Position numbers and translations under genes: made by a program. From positions 1-64,000 of the forward strand of contig JAGOSY010000010.1 of assembly GCA_018062085.1 (NCBI GenBank): DNA of 64,000 nucleotides. Reading direction: 5' to 3'. The notes under the pieces were generated by a model. The model saw nothing but the letters and a program-made list of their open reading frames with translations, was not told the DNA's origin and did not search any database. The DNA is from a bacterium. Its GTDB lineage: Bacteria; Cyanobacteriota; Vampirovibrionia; Obscuribacterales; Obscuribacteraceae. Shown here piece after piece: positions 7,040-16,114 of this stretch. How positions within the stretch are numbered: position 1 is the stretch's first letter; every line of letters begins with the position of its first letter.

Positions 7040-10000
7040 TTAATCGCTATGCCCTTCAGCCCCAGGCTCAACCACCCCAGGGGTAGCCCCCGAGCCCGGG
7101 GTCCCAGTGGCACTAGGACCAGAGGACTCGGCAGCAGACCCAGCGACTCCAGATCCAATAGCTCCAGCTCCAGCTCCAGCTCCAGCTCCAGTACCTATGG
7201 CGCCAGGCTTGCGACCCATGACTTTCTCGCGCATGGCTCCGACAGTTAAATAAATCACTGGCACAATGTACAGGCTCAGCACAGTAGAAAAAATCATGCC
7301 GCCGCAGACTGCCGTACCCAGCGAATGCCTACTGGCTGCTCCAGCCCCCGTAGCAAACACTAGGGGAAGAATGCCCGAGACAAAGGCCAGGGAGGTCATT
7401 AGAATCGGCCTAAAACGCGTTTCGCAAGCGCCTTTAACAGCTTCTTCTGGACTCAAGCCAGATAACTTCAGGTGATTGGCAAACTCGACAATGAGAATGG
7501 CGTTTTTACTAGCGAGGCCAACTAGCATTACTAGTCCGATTTGGCAAAATACGTCATTATCTAAATGGCGCAAATATTGAGCTAAAAGCGCGCCCATCAT
7601 AGCTAGCGGCACTGACAACAAAATAATGACTGGGTCAACGAAGCTTTCATACTGGGCAGCTAGTACCAAGAAAACCACAATAATGCCGAGCACAAACAAA
7701 ATAGTGCCTTGGGGGCCGCTTTCTTTTTCTTCTAGCGAAATACCAGACCACTCATAACTCATGCCCTGAGGCAAGACTCGCTTGGCTAAGTTCTCCATCG
7801 CTTCAATGGCTTGCCCCGAGCTGACACCAGGCGCCGGCGATCCGTTCACTTCAGCCGAGCGGAAAAGATTATAGTGATTGATAGTCTGAGCAGCGGTTGT
7901 GCGCTCGATTTTGACTAAATTGCTCATGCGCACCATTTGTCCAGTTTGCGAGCGCACATAAAATTCATCAATATTGCGCGGATTAGCCCTGAACATAGCG
8001 TCAGCCTGAACATAAACTCGATAAATACGATTGCCCAAATCAAAGTCATTGACGTACTGCGAGCCAAGAAATATTTGCAGGGTGCTGAAAATATCACCAA
8101 TCAAAATATTGAGAGCCCTGGCCTTGTCACGCAAAACCTCAGCAATAAGCTGGGGGCTACTAGCGGTGAATGTAGAGAAGACGCCACGCAACTGCTTGTC
8201 TTGATTGCCTTGCATCATTATTTGCATGGTGGTCTGAGCTAAGCGGTTGATATCAGTGCCATAGAGGTCTTGCAGCTCGAAGGCAAAGCCACCAAAGTTG
8301 CCCAAGCCCTGAATAGCAGGTGGGTTAACGGGAATAACCATGGCTTCGGTGATAGCACCGAAGGGCCCGCGCAGGCGGTTAATTATGCCTGTAAGACTGT
8401 GCTCGTCACCATGCCTATCATGCCAGGGCTTAAGGCTACAGAAAACAATACCATTGTTAGGGTTGGTGCCAGAGAAGCTAAAGCCGGCAATACCAAACGA
8501 CGAAACAATCTCAGGGCAATGGTCTAATTCTTTCTCTAGCTTCTTCAATACATTCAAAGTGTAATTGACAGAAACGCCCTCTGGAGCTTGCAAAATCACA
8601 ATGAAGTAGCCCACGTCTTCGTTGGGAATAAAAGCCGTCGGCACTTCTTTCGAAAGCCAATATGTAGCCCCAATCAGCATGGCAAAAACAACGAGCACAA
8701 GCGGCTTGACCTTGAGCACAAGAGATAGAGTGGCGGTATAGAAATTGCGCGTTGAGTCAATCACCCAGTTGATTGGTTTAAAGAATTTGCCGCCGCCATG
8801 CGCCCCTTCTTTAAGCCATAAAGCCGACAGGGCCGGAGTTAGAGTGAGGGCGTTAAAAGTAGAAATAGCCACTGAAATAGCAATGGTCAATGCAAACTGT
8901 TTATAGAGTTGCCCGGTGGTACCAGGGAAAAACGCCACTGGCACAAACACAGCCCCGAGCACCAGTGATATGGCAATAACGGCCCCGGTCACTTCAGCCA
9001 TAGCGGCCGAGGCCGCCTGCCTGGCTGGCATGTGCTTTTCGTTGATAAAGCGCGTGATATTTTCAATCACAACAATGGCATCGTCAACCACCAAACCGGT
9101 GGCCAGAGTGATACCAAATAAGGTGAGCGTGTTGATTGAAAAATCGAGTACTTTCATCACAGCGAAAGTGCCAATTAGCGAAACTGGAATGGTAATAACA
9201 GGAATAAGCGTCGAGCGCCAACTCTGCAAGAAGACAAAGATAACTAGAACCACCAAAGCAATTGCCTGAGCCAAAGTAATCAATACTTCTTTAATTGACT
9301 CACGCACAGACAAGGTCGTATCAAAAGCAAACTCATGCTTCATCCCTGGCGGGAAGCGCTGAGCCAGCCGCTCCATCTCAGCGCGCACACCGCTTGCAAT
9401 TTCTAGCGCATTAGAACCGGGCCTTTGGAATACACCAATACCAACTGCTTCTTTGCCTCTAAAACGCACGACATTGCCATAGTCTTCTGCCCCAAGCTCG
9501 GCCCTGCCAACATCCTTCAGTCGCACTAATTGACCAGCAGCACCATTGCGAATAATGATGTTCTCGAACTCTTCAGCATTTTTCAGTCGGCCTTGAGCGC
9601 GAATACTCATTTGAAAAAGCTGACCGGGTGGCAGGGGCGCCTGTCCAATTTGACCAGCAGCCACCTGTACGTTCTGCTCAGCAATAGAGGCAACAACGTC
9701 TTGGGGAGTTACCCCTTTGTTGACTAGCTTGGCCGGGTCTAGCCAGATGCGCATAGAGTATTTGCGTTCGCCGAAAATGCGAACATCGCCCACACCTTTA
9801 ACACGCTTCAGGGCATCCTTGATGTAAACATCAGCATAGTTGCTGAGAAACTGACTTGAGTAGCGGTCATCGGGCGTAAGAATGCCGATAGCCAATACAA
9901 ATGAGTTAGAGACCTTGGCTACAGTGACACCAGTGCGCTTCACTTCTTCGGGCAAACGCCCTTGAGCAGATGAGATTCTGCTTTGCACATCAACAGCAGC

Positions 10001-10309
10001 AAGGTCGACGTCGCGCCCTAGATCAAAATTGATATTGATTGTCGAGGTGCCGTCATTGCCACTGGTAGAAGTTATGTACTTAATGCCTTGAGCACCGTTA
10101 ATAGCTTGCTCAAGAGGTGTGGTAACGGCCGACTCTACAACCTCAGCTGAGGCACCAGTATAAGTAGAAGTCACTGAAACTTTTGGTGGCGAAATATCGG
10201 GATATTCGGCCAAAGGCAGAGTAGGAATACTGACCGCACCAGCCAAAATAATTATCAGGGCACAAACTGTGGCAAAGATTGGCCGACCAATGAAGAAATC
10301 AACAAACAT
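7040..10309 (-). CDS. RND multidrug efflux pump, inner-membrane subunit (HAE1/AcrB type)
   Basis: A 1089-residue proton-driven transporter of the AcrB/MexB kind. It begins with the typical FFIGRPIFATVCALIIILAG helix and has two blocks of membrane helices around two large periplasmic loops. The proton-relay acidic pair is present (GLVVDDAIVVIEN), as is the second-half Lys (LVGLASKNAILIVEF). It is slightly longer than usual because of a disordered Gly/Ala/Ser/Pro tail (last ~55 residues), partly encoded by a hexanucleotide repeat. The start overlaps the adaptor stop by one base (TAATG), indicating translational coupling. No TolC-like outer-membrane channel gene is adjacent. Confidence 0.95.
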   Translation of the reverse strand: MFVDFFIGRPIFATVCALIIILAGAVSIPTLPLAEYPDISPPKVSVTSTYTGASAEVVESAVTTPLEQAINGAQGIKYITSTSGNDGTSTININFDLGRDVDLAAVDVQSRISSAQGRLPEEVKRTGVTVAKVSNSFVLAIGILTPDDRYSSQFLSNYADVYIKDALKRVKGVGDVRIFGERKYSMRIWLDPAKLVNKGVTPQDVVASIAEQNVQVAAGQIGQAPLPPGQLFQMSIRAQGRLKNAEEFENIIIRNGAAGQLVRLKDVGRAELGAEDYGNVVRFRGKEAVGIGVFQRPGSNALEIASGVRAEMERLAQRFPPGMKHEFAFDTTLSVRESIKEVLITLAQAIALVVLVIFVFLQSWRSTLIPVITIPVSLIGTFAVMKVLDFSINTLTLFGITLATGLVVDDAIVVIENITRFINEKHMPARQAASAAMAEVTGAVIAISLVLGAVFVPVAFFPGTTGQLYKQFALTIAISVAISTFNALTLTPALSALWLKEGAHGGGKFFKPINWVIDSTRNFYTATLSLVLKVKPLVLVVFAMLIGATYWLSKEVPTAFIPNEDVGYFIVILQAPEGVSVNYTLNVLKKLEKELDHCPEIVSSFGIAGFSFSGTNPNNGIVFCSLKPWHDRHGDEHSLTGIINRLRGPFGAITEAMVIPVNPPAIQGLGNFGGFAFELQDLYGTDINRLAQTTMQIMMQGNQDKQLRGVFSTFTASSPQLIAEVLRDKARALNILIGDIFSTLQIFLGSQYVNDFDLGNRIYRVYVQADAMFRANPRNIDEFYVRSQTGQMVRMSNLVKIERTTAAQTINHYNLFRSAEVNGSPAPGVSSGQAIEAMENLAKRVLPQGMSYEWSGISLEEKESGPQGTILFVLGIIVVFLVLAAQYESFVDPVIILLSVPLAMMGALLAQYLRHLDNDVFCQIGLVMLVGLASKNAILIVEFANHLKLSGLSPEEAVKGACETRFRPILMTSLAFVSGILPLVFATGAGAASRHSLGTAVCGGMIFSTVLSLYIVPVIYLTVGAMREKVMGRKPGAIGTGAGAGAGAGAIGSGVAGSAAESSGPSATGTPGSGATPGVVEPGAEGHSD
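7162..7191 (+). repeat. hexanucleotide repeat (CTCCAG)5 in the efflux gene tail
   Basis: Five tandem copies of CTCCAG encode the alternating Gly-Ala run in the C-terminal tail of the RND transporter. Such in-frame 6-bp units can change number by slippage without breaking the reading frame. Confidence 0.8.
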
Positions 10310-11556
10310 TACTTACCTGCAGCCAGAGCAGCCCCTTCATAGAGATTCTGCACATTAGAAACAACAATTTGTTCAGCGCCGGTCAAGCCGCTTTGCACGA
10401 CATAATTGTTATCGTAAATATCACCCAGCTGCACTGGTCTTTGCTTGGCCACATAAAAGCCGCTACCAGCCTTCTCTTCTGCAGCTACAAAAACAAAATC
10501 TTGCCCGCTAATATGTGTGACTGCATTAGTGGGCACCATCAGTCGTTTTTTTGTTTCCCAGACAATTTTTGTGGTCACCTGTTGATTAGAGCGCAGTTTC
10601 TCGGCCTCATTGCCAAACAAAGCTTTAACCAAGACCGACTGATTGCGATCGTCTACCTGCGGCGAAATAAAGAAAATCGAACAATCTCCCAAAGGCTTGC
10701 CATCACTGTCAATCATGTTCATCACCATGCCTTTGCGCAAGCGTGAAGCTTGCTCAGCAGGCACATAAACATAAACTTCTAAAGGACGGCTTTGATCAAT
10801 AGTGGTAAGGTCGCTGGATGGCTCCACGTATTGACCGAGCTTGACTGGAATATCACCAACAACACCGGCAAACGGCGACAATACCCGGTGATAAGCAAGC
10901 TGCAAGCGCTCTTGCTTAGTCTGCGAGGCACTCTGCTGTAAGAGTTTGCCTGACTTATTGATGACAGCATCTTGCGAGCGAATCTGGGCATCAATAGAAT
11001 TTAAATCGGCCTCTGCTGCTTTCAGTTGATTAGAATACTGATCAACACTCTCTTGAGCAACTGCACCTTCTTTGCTCAAATCTGAATAGCGCTTATGCTG
11101 ACTGCGAGCAAATTCTAAATTCGCAACTTTGGCTGTGCGATCGGCTTTCAGTGAACGCAATTTTTCTTCAGCACTGGTCTTCTCTGCTTTGTTTGATTCA
11201 AGAGAAGCTAACTGTGTATTGAGCGCTTCTTGTTCTTTGGCCGGATCGACTTCAAGCAATATAGCTCCAGCCTGAACTATATCGCCAGAGCGCACATAAA
11301 TTTGAGTGAGATAGCCAGATACGCGAGGTCTTATGGTCACTGATTTGCGGCACTTCAAAGTGCCCACATAAGTCGAAGTTTCGCTAATTGGCTTGGATAG
11401 AACCAAGGCAATCTTTACAGGAGTAGCCGGCGGCGGTGCCGCTCCCTGAGTGGCTTCACGCTGGCAACCGGCAAGCGTCAGTGGCAACAAAACAAAACCA
11501 ATCGTTGATGCTAAATAGGCGGAATATTGCACAATTTGAGAGGTTTGAATTCTCAC
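10309..11556 (-). CDS. RND efflux periplasmic adaptor (membrane fusion) lipoprotein
   Basis: A 415-residue adaptor of the AcrA/MexA family. A signal peptide with lipobox LAGC (Cys31) is followed by the biotinyl-lipoyl-like half (VSGYLTQIYVRSGDIVQAG), a long coiled-coil hairpin (about 110-215), the second half-motif (SPFAGVVGDIPVKLGQYV) and beta-barrel domains. It links the inner-membrane pump to an outer channel. Start GTG 11556 has AAGGAAA eight bases upstream. It is first in the operon with the pump and divergent from the TetR gene, which probably controls it. Confidence 0.93.
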   Translation of the reverse strand: MRIQTSQIVQYSAYLASTIGFVLLPLTLAGCQREATQGAAPPPATPVKIALVLSKPISETSTYVGTLKCRKSVTIRPRVSGYLTQIYVRSGDIVQAGAILLEVDPAKEQEALNTQLASLESNKAEKTSAEEKLRSLKADRTAKVANLEFARSQHKRYSDLSKEGAVAQESVDQYSNQLKAAEADLNSIDAQIRSQDAVINKSGKLLQQSASQTKQERLQLAYHRVLSPFAGVVGDIPVKLGQYVEPSSDLTTIDQSRPLEVYVYVPAEQASRLRKGMVMNMIDSDGKPLGDCSIFFISPQVDDRNQSVLVKALFGNEAEKLRSNQQVTTKIVWETKKRLMVPTNAVTHISGQDFVFVAAEEKAGSGFYVAKQRPVQLGDIYDNNYVVQSGLTGAEQIVVSNVQNLYEGAALAAGK

Positions 11557-11789
11557 AATGGGTTTCCTTTAATACGAGCGCTCAAATGAGCCATGCCTAG
11601 TTTAGTTTATATCTACTGAATAGCTAACCAAATGGAAAGCTTCTGTTATGAAAATTTCCACACCCCAGTCAGATGGCCAAACGGCTAAACTAAAGTAGCA
11701 ACGAAACTTTACCAAAGTAAGCAATTTGACCATAGTAAACTATTCCTCGAGGCAAAAATGTTTAAATTGTCCTGAATAGGAGATTCAAA
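11557..11789. promoter_or_regulatory. divergent promoter region with a candidate TetR operator
   Basis: The 233 bases between the efflux operon and the tetR-type gene must hold both promoters. A small dyad ACTTT-ACC-AAAGT (11706-11718) lies within it and could be the regulator's operator, since TetR proteins usually bind short inverted repeats in such spacers. The dyad is short, so the operator assignment is weak. Confidence 0.35.
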
Positions 11790-12389
11790 GTGCCTGGTCT
11801 GCGCGAAAAAAAGAAAGCCACTACAAAAGAAAGTTTGCTCAACGCTGCTGAAAAACTTTTCCGCGAGCGTGGCTACGGTGAAACCACTGTCGACCAAATA
11901 GCAGACTTAGCGCAAGTTTCAAAAGTGACTTTCTACGTTTATTTCAAAGCCAAAGAAGACCTGCTCACGGGCCTGCACAATCGTGTGCTTGAAAGCGCCC
12001 TAGAGCGCATCAACCAACCAGAACACAAAAATGCTGGTGCCGTAGCCACTCTCAAAATTTTGGCAAGCGATCTTGGGCGCTGGACAGAAGAGAACAGTGA
12101 GCTTTTCAAAGTGCTTCTGACGCAAAAGACCTTGCCACTGAACACCTGCTCTCAGGCTGATGGCGAGAGCGAATGCCCAGCAGTCCAAGCCATGATTGAT
12201 ATTTTAGAGCGCGGCATAAAGTCAGGCGAGCTGCGGGCCGACATCGATGCCAATCGTATTGGTCGTTATCTGGCGCTAATGAGCTTTAGCGAAAAGATGA
12301 CCTGGTTGCAGCTAGGCTGCACAGACTCACTTGTTGCCCGCCTAGAGACCTGCGTTGACGTCCTCGTGAGCGGCATCAAAGCGAAATAA
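11790..12389 (+). CDS. TetR-family transcriptional regulator
   Basis: A 199-residue regulator. An N-terminal helix-turn-helix (about residues 14-58, with TTVDQIADLAQVSKVTFYVYF) is followed by an all-helical ligand/dimer domain. GTG 11790 is chosen because AGGAGA (11778-11783) is six bases upstream. Divergent from the RND adaptor-pump operon, it is most likely the local repressor that responds to pump substrates. This follows the usual acrR/mexR-like layout; the ligand is unknown. Confidence 0.9.
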   Translation: MPGLREKKKATTKESLLNAAEKLFRERGYGETTVDQIADLAQVSKVTFYVYFKAKEDLLTGLHNRVLESALERINQPEHKNAGAVATLKILASDLGRWTEENSELFKVLLTQKTLPLNTCSQADGESECPAVQAMIDILERGIKSGELRADIDANRIGRYLALMSFSEKMTWLQLGCTDSLVARLETCVDVLVSGIKAK

Positions 12390-12512
12390 TAGACGTGTCG
12401 CAATCTTTCGTATGACTCCCTAAGCCCTTAACCGCAGCTTAACCCTGCGGCCCCATGCTGCTATTGATCACTACTGGATCACTAGAAACGACAGTATCAA
12501 TAGGTTTCAATC

Positions 12513-12674
12513 ATGAGCGCTGCCACCGGAATCCTTTTCTTCGACATGCTAGTACGTCCATTTTTCAAAGTAGCAATGAAATTTCCCTTAGTCGGATTTC
12601 TCATTCTCTTTGCCATCTACGGCGTCATAGCCTACGTTGCCCTAAGAAGTGCTTACTTAGCTGAGAATACTTAA
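12513..12674 (+). CDS. 53-residue single-helix membrane peptide
   Basis: A short open frame from ATG 12513 to TAA 12672-12674 encodes a 53-residue peptide with a long hydrophobic stretch (about residues 24-44, VGFLILFAIYGVIAYVAL) after a short amphipathic part. A weak AGG lies nine bases before the start. The one-helix make-up favours a real small membrane protein over chance. No family is recognised and it may be monocistronic. An overlapping, longer frame (12455-12664) has no such character and is judged spurious. Confidence 0.5.
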   Translation: MSAATGILFFDMLVRPFFKVAMKFPLVGFLILFAIYGVIAYVALRSAYLAENT

Positions 12675-12751
12675 ACGAGGCATATATATATTCGACTTAC
12701 ACTGGTCGAGCCTGAGATAGCTAATTCAATTCAAGAAGGAAGTGAGATCCC

Positions 12752-13108
12752 ATTACAAAGCATCGAATCTATACAATGAGCTTCGCCAGCGTCTATCCCC
12801 TCTATGTCGCTAAGGTAGAGAGAAAAGGACGGCAGAAAGCGGAGGTCGATGAAATCATTCGTTGGCTGACGGGATATAGTCAACAAGAACTAGAAGAGCA
12901 ATTGATAAAGCAGACAGACTTCGAAACCTTTCTGGCAGAAGCTCCTTGCCTGAATCCTTCGCGAACTTTGATCAAAGGTGTGATTTGCGGCGTCCGCATT
13001 GAAGACATAGAAGAACCAACTATGCGGGAAATTCGCTACTTAGATAAGTTAATCGACGAAATAGCAAAGGGTAAAACGGTAGAGAAAATTTTATCGAAAT
13101 ATACCTAG
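12752..13108 (+). CDS. DUF2200 family protein with apparent ATT start
   Basis: A 118-residue soluble protein of the DUF2200 family, function unknown. Family-typical segments are [49 protein letters not shown] and [15 protein letters not shown]. From memory, family members usually begin with a few residues like TKHRIYT before MSFASVYP. Exactly these are encoded in frame here (12755-12775) after ATT at 12752, while the first ATG (12776) has no SD. A GAAGGA and a GAGA lie upstream of the ATT. So either ATT is the start, or translation starts at 12776 and loses the conserved leader. Confidence 0.8.
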   Translation: MTKHRIYTMSFASVYPLYVAKVERKGRQKAEVDEIIRWLTGYSQQELEEQLIKQTDFETFLAEAPCLNPSRTLIKGVICGVRIEDIEEPTMREIRYLDKLIDEIAKGKTVEKILSKYT

Positions 13109-13198
13109 CACTCATCTGCCACAGGATAAGAAGCAGACAGCAGCTTAGAAACTTTGAGTCAGGTTCTAATCTTTGACGTCGCAAATCGGAGAACAATA

Positions 13199-13807
13199 TT
13201 GTCCAAGAAACTAGAGCAACTACTGGCAGATGCTCGAAATACTTATGATGCCGGCAACTACGAGCAGGCCATAAAAACCCTACTCAAAGCGAATGATCTT
13301 GCCGAAAAAAGTGGTGACGTCCTTGACCGGTTCGAGACTTTAACTGCACTCGGCTCGACCTATGCCAGAGCCGGGCAACCTCAAAAAGCCCTCCTTGAGT
13401 ACACTAGAGCTATGAATCTTTGCGTTTTCGCAGATCTCGGAGCCTTCGCAGCCGGAGCTTGCCTAGCATCCACTAGCCATGTCTATTTCGACTTAGATAT
13501 GGCAATAGAATGCGAAGAGACAGCAAAAAACTCACTGCAAATTCTCAAGCAAGATCACGGTGAAGACCGCTCAGCAGTGCTCATGCCACTGGAAGTACTG
13601 ATCAAGCTCAATTTGAAAGTTGCTAATCACAAATTGGCTCGCACATACATTAGCCAAGCCATTGAGATAGCGAAAAAACATCCGGGGTTCAATTCGCAAA
13701 GCTCTATTGAGACAATAGTGAGCACGCTTGCCGCACTGCCAGAAGACACGAAGGCGCAGTACGAAGCCGAGTTAGCTATCCTGACTAAGTTGAAAGCTAT
13801 TGACTGA
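13199..13807 (+). CDS. TPR-like helical repeat protein, cytoplasmic
   Basis: About 202 residues, almost all helical, with tetratricopeptide-like repeats (DAGNYEQAIKTLLKAND, ARAGQPQKALLEYTRAM, HKLARTYISQAIEIA). No signal peptide, so probably a cytoplasmic adaptor. Start TTG 13199 is chosen because CGGAGA (13187-13192) lies six bases upstream; the frame is open 45 bases further. It stands alone between the DUF2200 gene and a convergent Clp_N gene. The partner is unknown. Confidence 0.7.
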   Translation: MSKKLEQLLADARNTYDAGNYEQAIKTLLKANDLAEKSGDVLDRFETLTALGSTYARAGQPQKALLEYTRAMNLCVFADLGAFAAGACLASTSHVYFDLDMAIECEETAKNSLQILKQDHGEDRSAVLMPLEVLIKLNLKVANHKLARTYISQAIEIAKKHPGFNSQSSIETIVSTLAALPEDTKAQYEAELAILTKLKAID

Positions 13808-13885
13808 CCAAGACTCGATGGCTTTTTATAGATGATGGAAGGGGTTTGCCCCTTTGGATTCAACTACCATTCGAATTAAATCTAC

Positions 13886-14509
13886 TCAGTTCGTTCCATC
13901 CAGAAGCTGTCGGCAAAGATCAGCATCATCTTTGTAGCACTCCCCACCAGGCAGCAGCAACGCCTTGGAGAAGCAATCGTTCGCCGCTGAGTACTTCTCC
14001 AAGAAAAACAGTAATCGCCCCAAACAACCGCAGGAGTGCATACTGGAAGGGTCATCAGTGGCTGCGCTCTTATACCAGTCGACCAGTAACTCAAGAACAT
14101 GACGGCGAAGCTCAGCAAGGTCAAGCCCAAAACCAAGCAAAACCCGATGACCAATACCTTCTTCTTCACGGATCAATCCGAGCAAAATGTGCTCCGTGCC
14201 TATGAAGTTATGGCGAAGCTCCCGTGCCTCATCCCAGGCCAGCTCAAGAAGTCGTCTGGCTCGTGGAGTAAAAGGAATTTCAACAACCATGCAGCCGGAG
14301 CCACAGCCAATAATCTTTTGCACCTCAACACGAGCATCTTCTAAATTAACACCCTGCGACTTAAGCGCTCTGGCTGCTATGCCAGTTCCTTCGCCCACCA
14401 GACCAAGCAGAATCTGCTCGGTACCAACAAAATTATGACCCAGCTTGCGGGTCTCATCCTGAGCCAGCATTATCACTTTGATCGCTTTTTCCGTGAACCA
14501 CTCAAACAT
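13886..14509 (-). CDS. stand-alone double Clp_N-domain protein with TPR-like tail
   Basis: A 207-residue protein whose first ~140 residues are the two N-terminal Clp repeats of Clp[37 protein letters not shown] (about 1-65) and [34 protein letters not shown] (about 79-140). The AAA+ modules of ClpC are absent. The last ~60 residues instead look like a single TPR unit ([22 protein letters not shown]). Stand-alone Clp_N proteins such as ClpS/ClpT-type partners can modulate a Clp machine or present substrates. Start ATG 14509 matches the first residue of ClpC; the frame is open a further 99 bases. The C-terminal fusion is unusual. Confidence 0.8.
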   Translation of the reverse strand: MFEWFTEKAIKVIMLAQDETRKLGHNFVGTEQILLGLVGEGTGIAARALKSQGVNLEDARVEVQKIIGCGSGCMVVEIPFTPRARRLLELAWDEARELRHNFIGTEHILLGLIREEEGIGHRVLLGFGLDLAELRRHVLELLVDWYKSAATDDPSSMHSCGCLGRLLFFLEKYSAANDCFSKALLLPGGECYKDDADLCRQLLDGTN

Positions 14510-14673
14510 GGAACTAACCCTGCGAGTATCCTGTAATTCTCCATAATCGCATTGATATTGCCAGAAAGCTCGATAAAATAGCAGAGGCAGTAACCATACT
14601 GATGACAAGATTTTGCTCGTTGGCCATTATGCTTGAGCACAAAGACGACGAAGCTAAGCAGTTCTGTTTATTG

Positions 14674-16056
14674 ATGAAAAGCCCGAGAGCAACATTTATT
14701 GTTTTTGCCCTACCGCCGCTTCTTGCGCTTCAACTTAGCTTTGGAGTTAGCTTTGAAGTTGGCTTTGGGCGGGGTCTTCCGGCAGCTGCAAAAGATATTG
14801 AACTACTCAGGCTTGTACCAACTCTAGACAATCTGCCAGAGCGCCGCTTGCTCAAAGGTTCGATTGGTCACGATGAGGGGCAGCAAGGCCTACCTGTCAA
14901 CAATGTCAACATTTTTGGCTATTCTGAAGTAGCATCCAAAAATGGCAAAGGCGGCGTAGAGACAATACACATAGGCTACGTCAAGCCATACACAGCAGCC
15001 TGGCGCAGCGGCCTTAGTGCCGGAGACAAAGTATTGGCGACAAAAGTGCAGCTTCCGCAGGCCCTTTTGACCATTGAGCGCGGCGGTAAGCGCTATGGCT
15101 GTCTGCTGGAAACCAAACAGACACTACCAATTGCGCTATCGGGAAAGGCAACCGAGAATAAAAGCGATGCTCAAATTCTCTCGGAGTACGCCATCGTCAT
15201 GCTGATAGACAGTTCCGCATCGATGCAAACCGCTGATTGCCCTGGCAACATCAGCCGCTGGCAGTGGTGCAAAGAACATACGAAAGACCTTTATGTGGCC
15301 AACACAGCAAGCACTCTAAGCAATCAGAGTAATGTCAGCATTATCACTTTCGACTCCAACTTCCGCAGTCATCGCAATTGTTCAACGGCTCAGTTGCCGC
15401 AAATTTTTCAAGATAGCGAGCCTTCAGGTGAAACCTTTATGGCACCAGCCCTGACAGAGGCGTTTGCCCTAGTGCGCAACCAGCTCAGCTACGGTAAACC
15501 GGCAATGATTACTGTAGTTTCGGACGGTCGACTGAACGACGCCGAGTCACTAAAGAAGGCCATCATTGCTCAAGTTAACAGTCTTTCTAAGCCTGAGCTG
15601 CTTTCAATTGTGTTTCTAGAAGTGGGAACGCCCGACAAATTGCTTAAAGAACTCGACAGTGAGCTGGTTAAGCAAGGAGCCAAGGCCGACATCATTACGG
15701 TGCTGCCCTTCAGTCAAGCAACCAGCAAGGGTCTGGTGCATAGCCTGGCTTCCACTGTTCCCAAACCTAAGCCGCTAGAGACTACCATCAAGGGTACTGT
15801 CACTACATCAGAAAACAAGGCTAAAGCAGCCATATCAGCGCATATTATTTTGCCTTCCAAACCAACACCACATCAGCCGGCACCTCTAATTCAGCCTAAG
15901 ACAATTGTGCAAGCGCAGGGCCGACCTAAGCCACAGCCTCCCATTAAGGCACATCCGACAGGCACATCACTGGAGGCAAAGGCTAAGGCTCTGCCACAAG
16001 AAATAGATGAAAAGGAGCAAGTGCTCAAGCGCAATGCCAACCGAACATACCCTTGA
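14674..16056 (+). CDS. exported protein with PDZ-like and von Willebrand A domains
   Basis: About 460 residues. A signal peptide (KSPRATFIVFALPPLLAL) leads into a PDZ-like segment (HIGYVKPYTAAWRSGLSAGDKV), then a VWA domain with the metal-binding MIDAS motif DSSASM and downstream Thr and Asp motifs (SGETFMAPALTEAF; VVSDGRLND). A long Lys/Pro-rich tail follows. VWA domains bind protein partners through a divalent metal, so this is probably an envelope adhesion or assembly factor. Earlier in-frame ATGs (14602, 14629) would put a charged stretch before the signal peptide; 14674 is preferred although no start has a strong SD. Confidence 0.72.
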   Translation: MKSPRATFIVFALPPLLALQLSFGVSFEVGFGRGLPAAAKDIELLRLVPTLDNLPERRLLKGSIGHDEGQQGLPVNNVNIFGYSEVASKNGKGGVETIHIGYVKPYTAAWRSGLSAGDKVLATKVQLPQALLTIERGGKRYGCLLETKQTLPIALSGKATENKSDAQILSEYAIVMLIDSSASMQTADCPGNISRWQWCKEHTKDLYVANTASTLSNQSNVSIITFDSNFRSHRNCSTAQLPQIFQDSEPSGETFMAPALTEAFALVRNQLSYGKPAMITVVSDGRLNDAESLKKAIIAQVNSLSKPELLSIVFLEVGTPDKLLKELDSELVKQGAKADIITVLPFSQATSKGLVHSLASTVPKPKPLETTIKGTVTTSENKAKAAISAHIILPSKPTPHQPAPLIQPKTIVQAQGRPKPQPPIKAHPTGTSLEAKAKALPQEIDEKEQVLKRNANRTYP

Positions 16057-16114
16057 GGGTTTACTAGAGTAGTATATGCATGGTCTGAAGGATAATTGTG
16101 GAGAGGGCAGCAAA

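Noticed and set aside
12432..12450. CCGCAG/CTGCGG hairpin after the TetR gene
   Set aside because: No T-run follows, so terminator function is not supported.
12455..12664. 69-residue frame overlapping the small membrane peptide
   Set aside because: No SD, irregular composition; the overlapping frame at 12513 is better.
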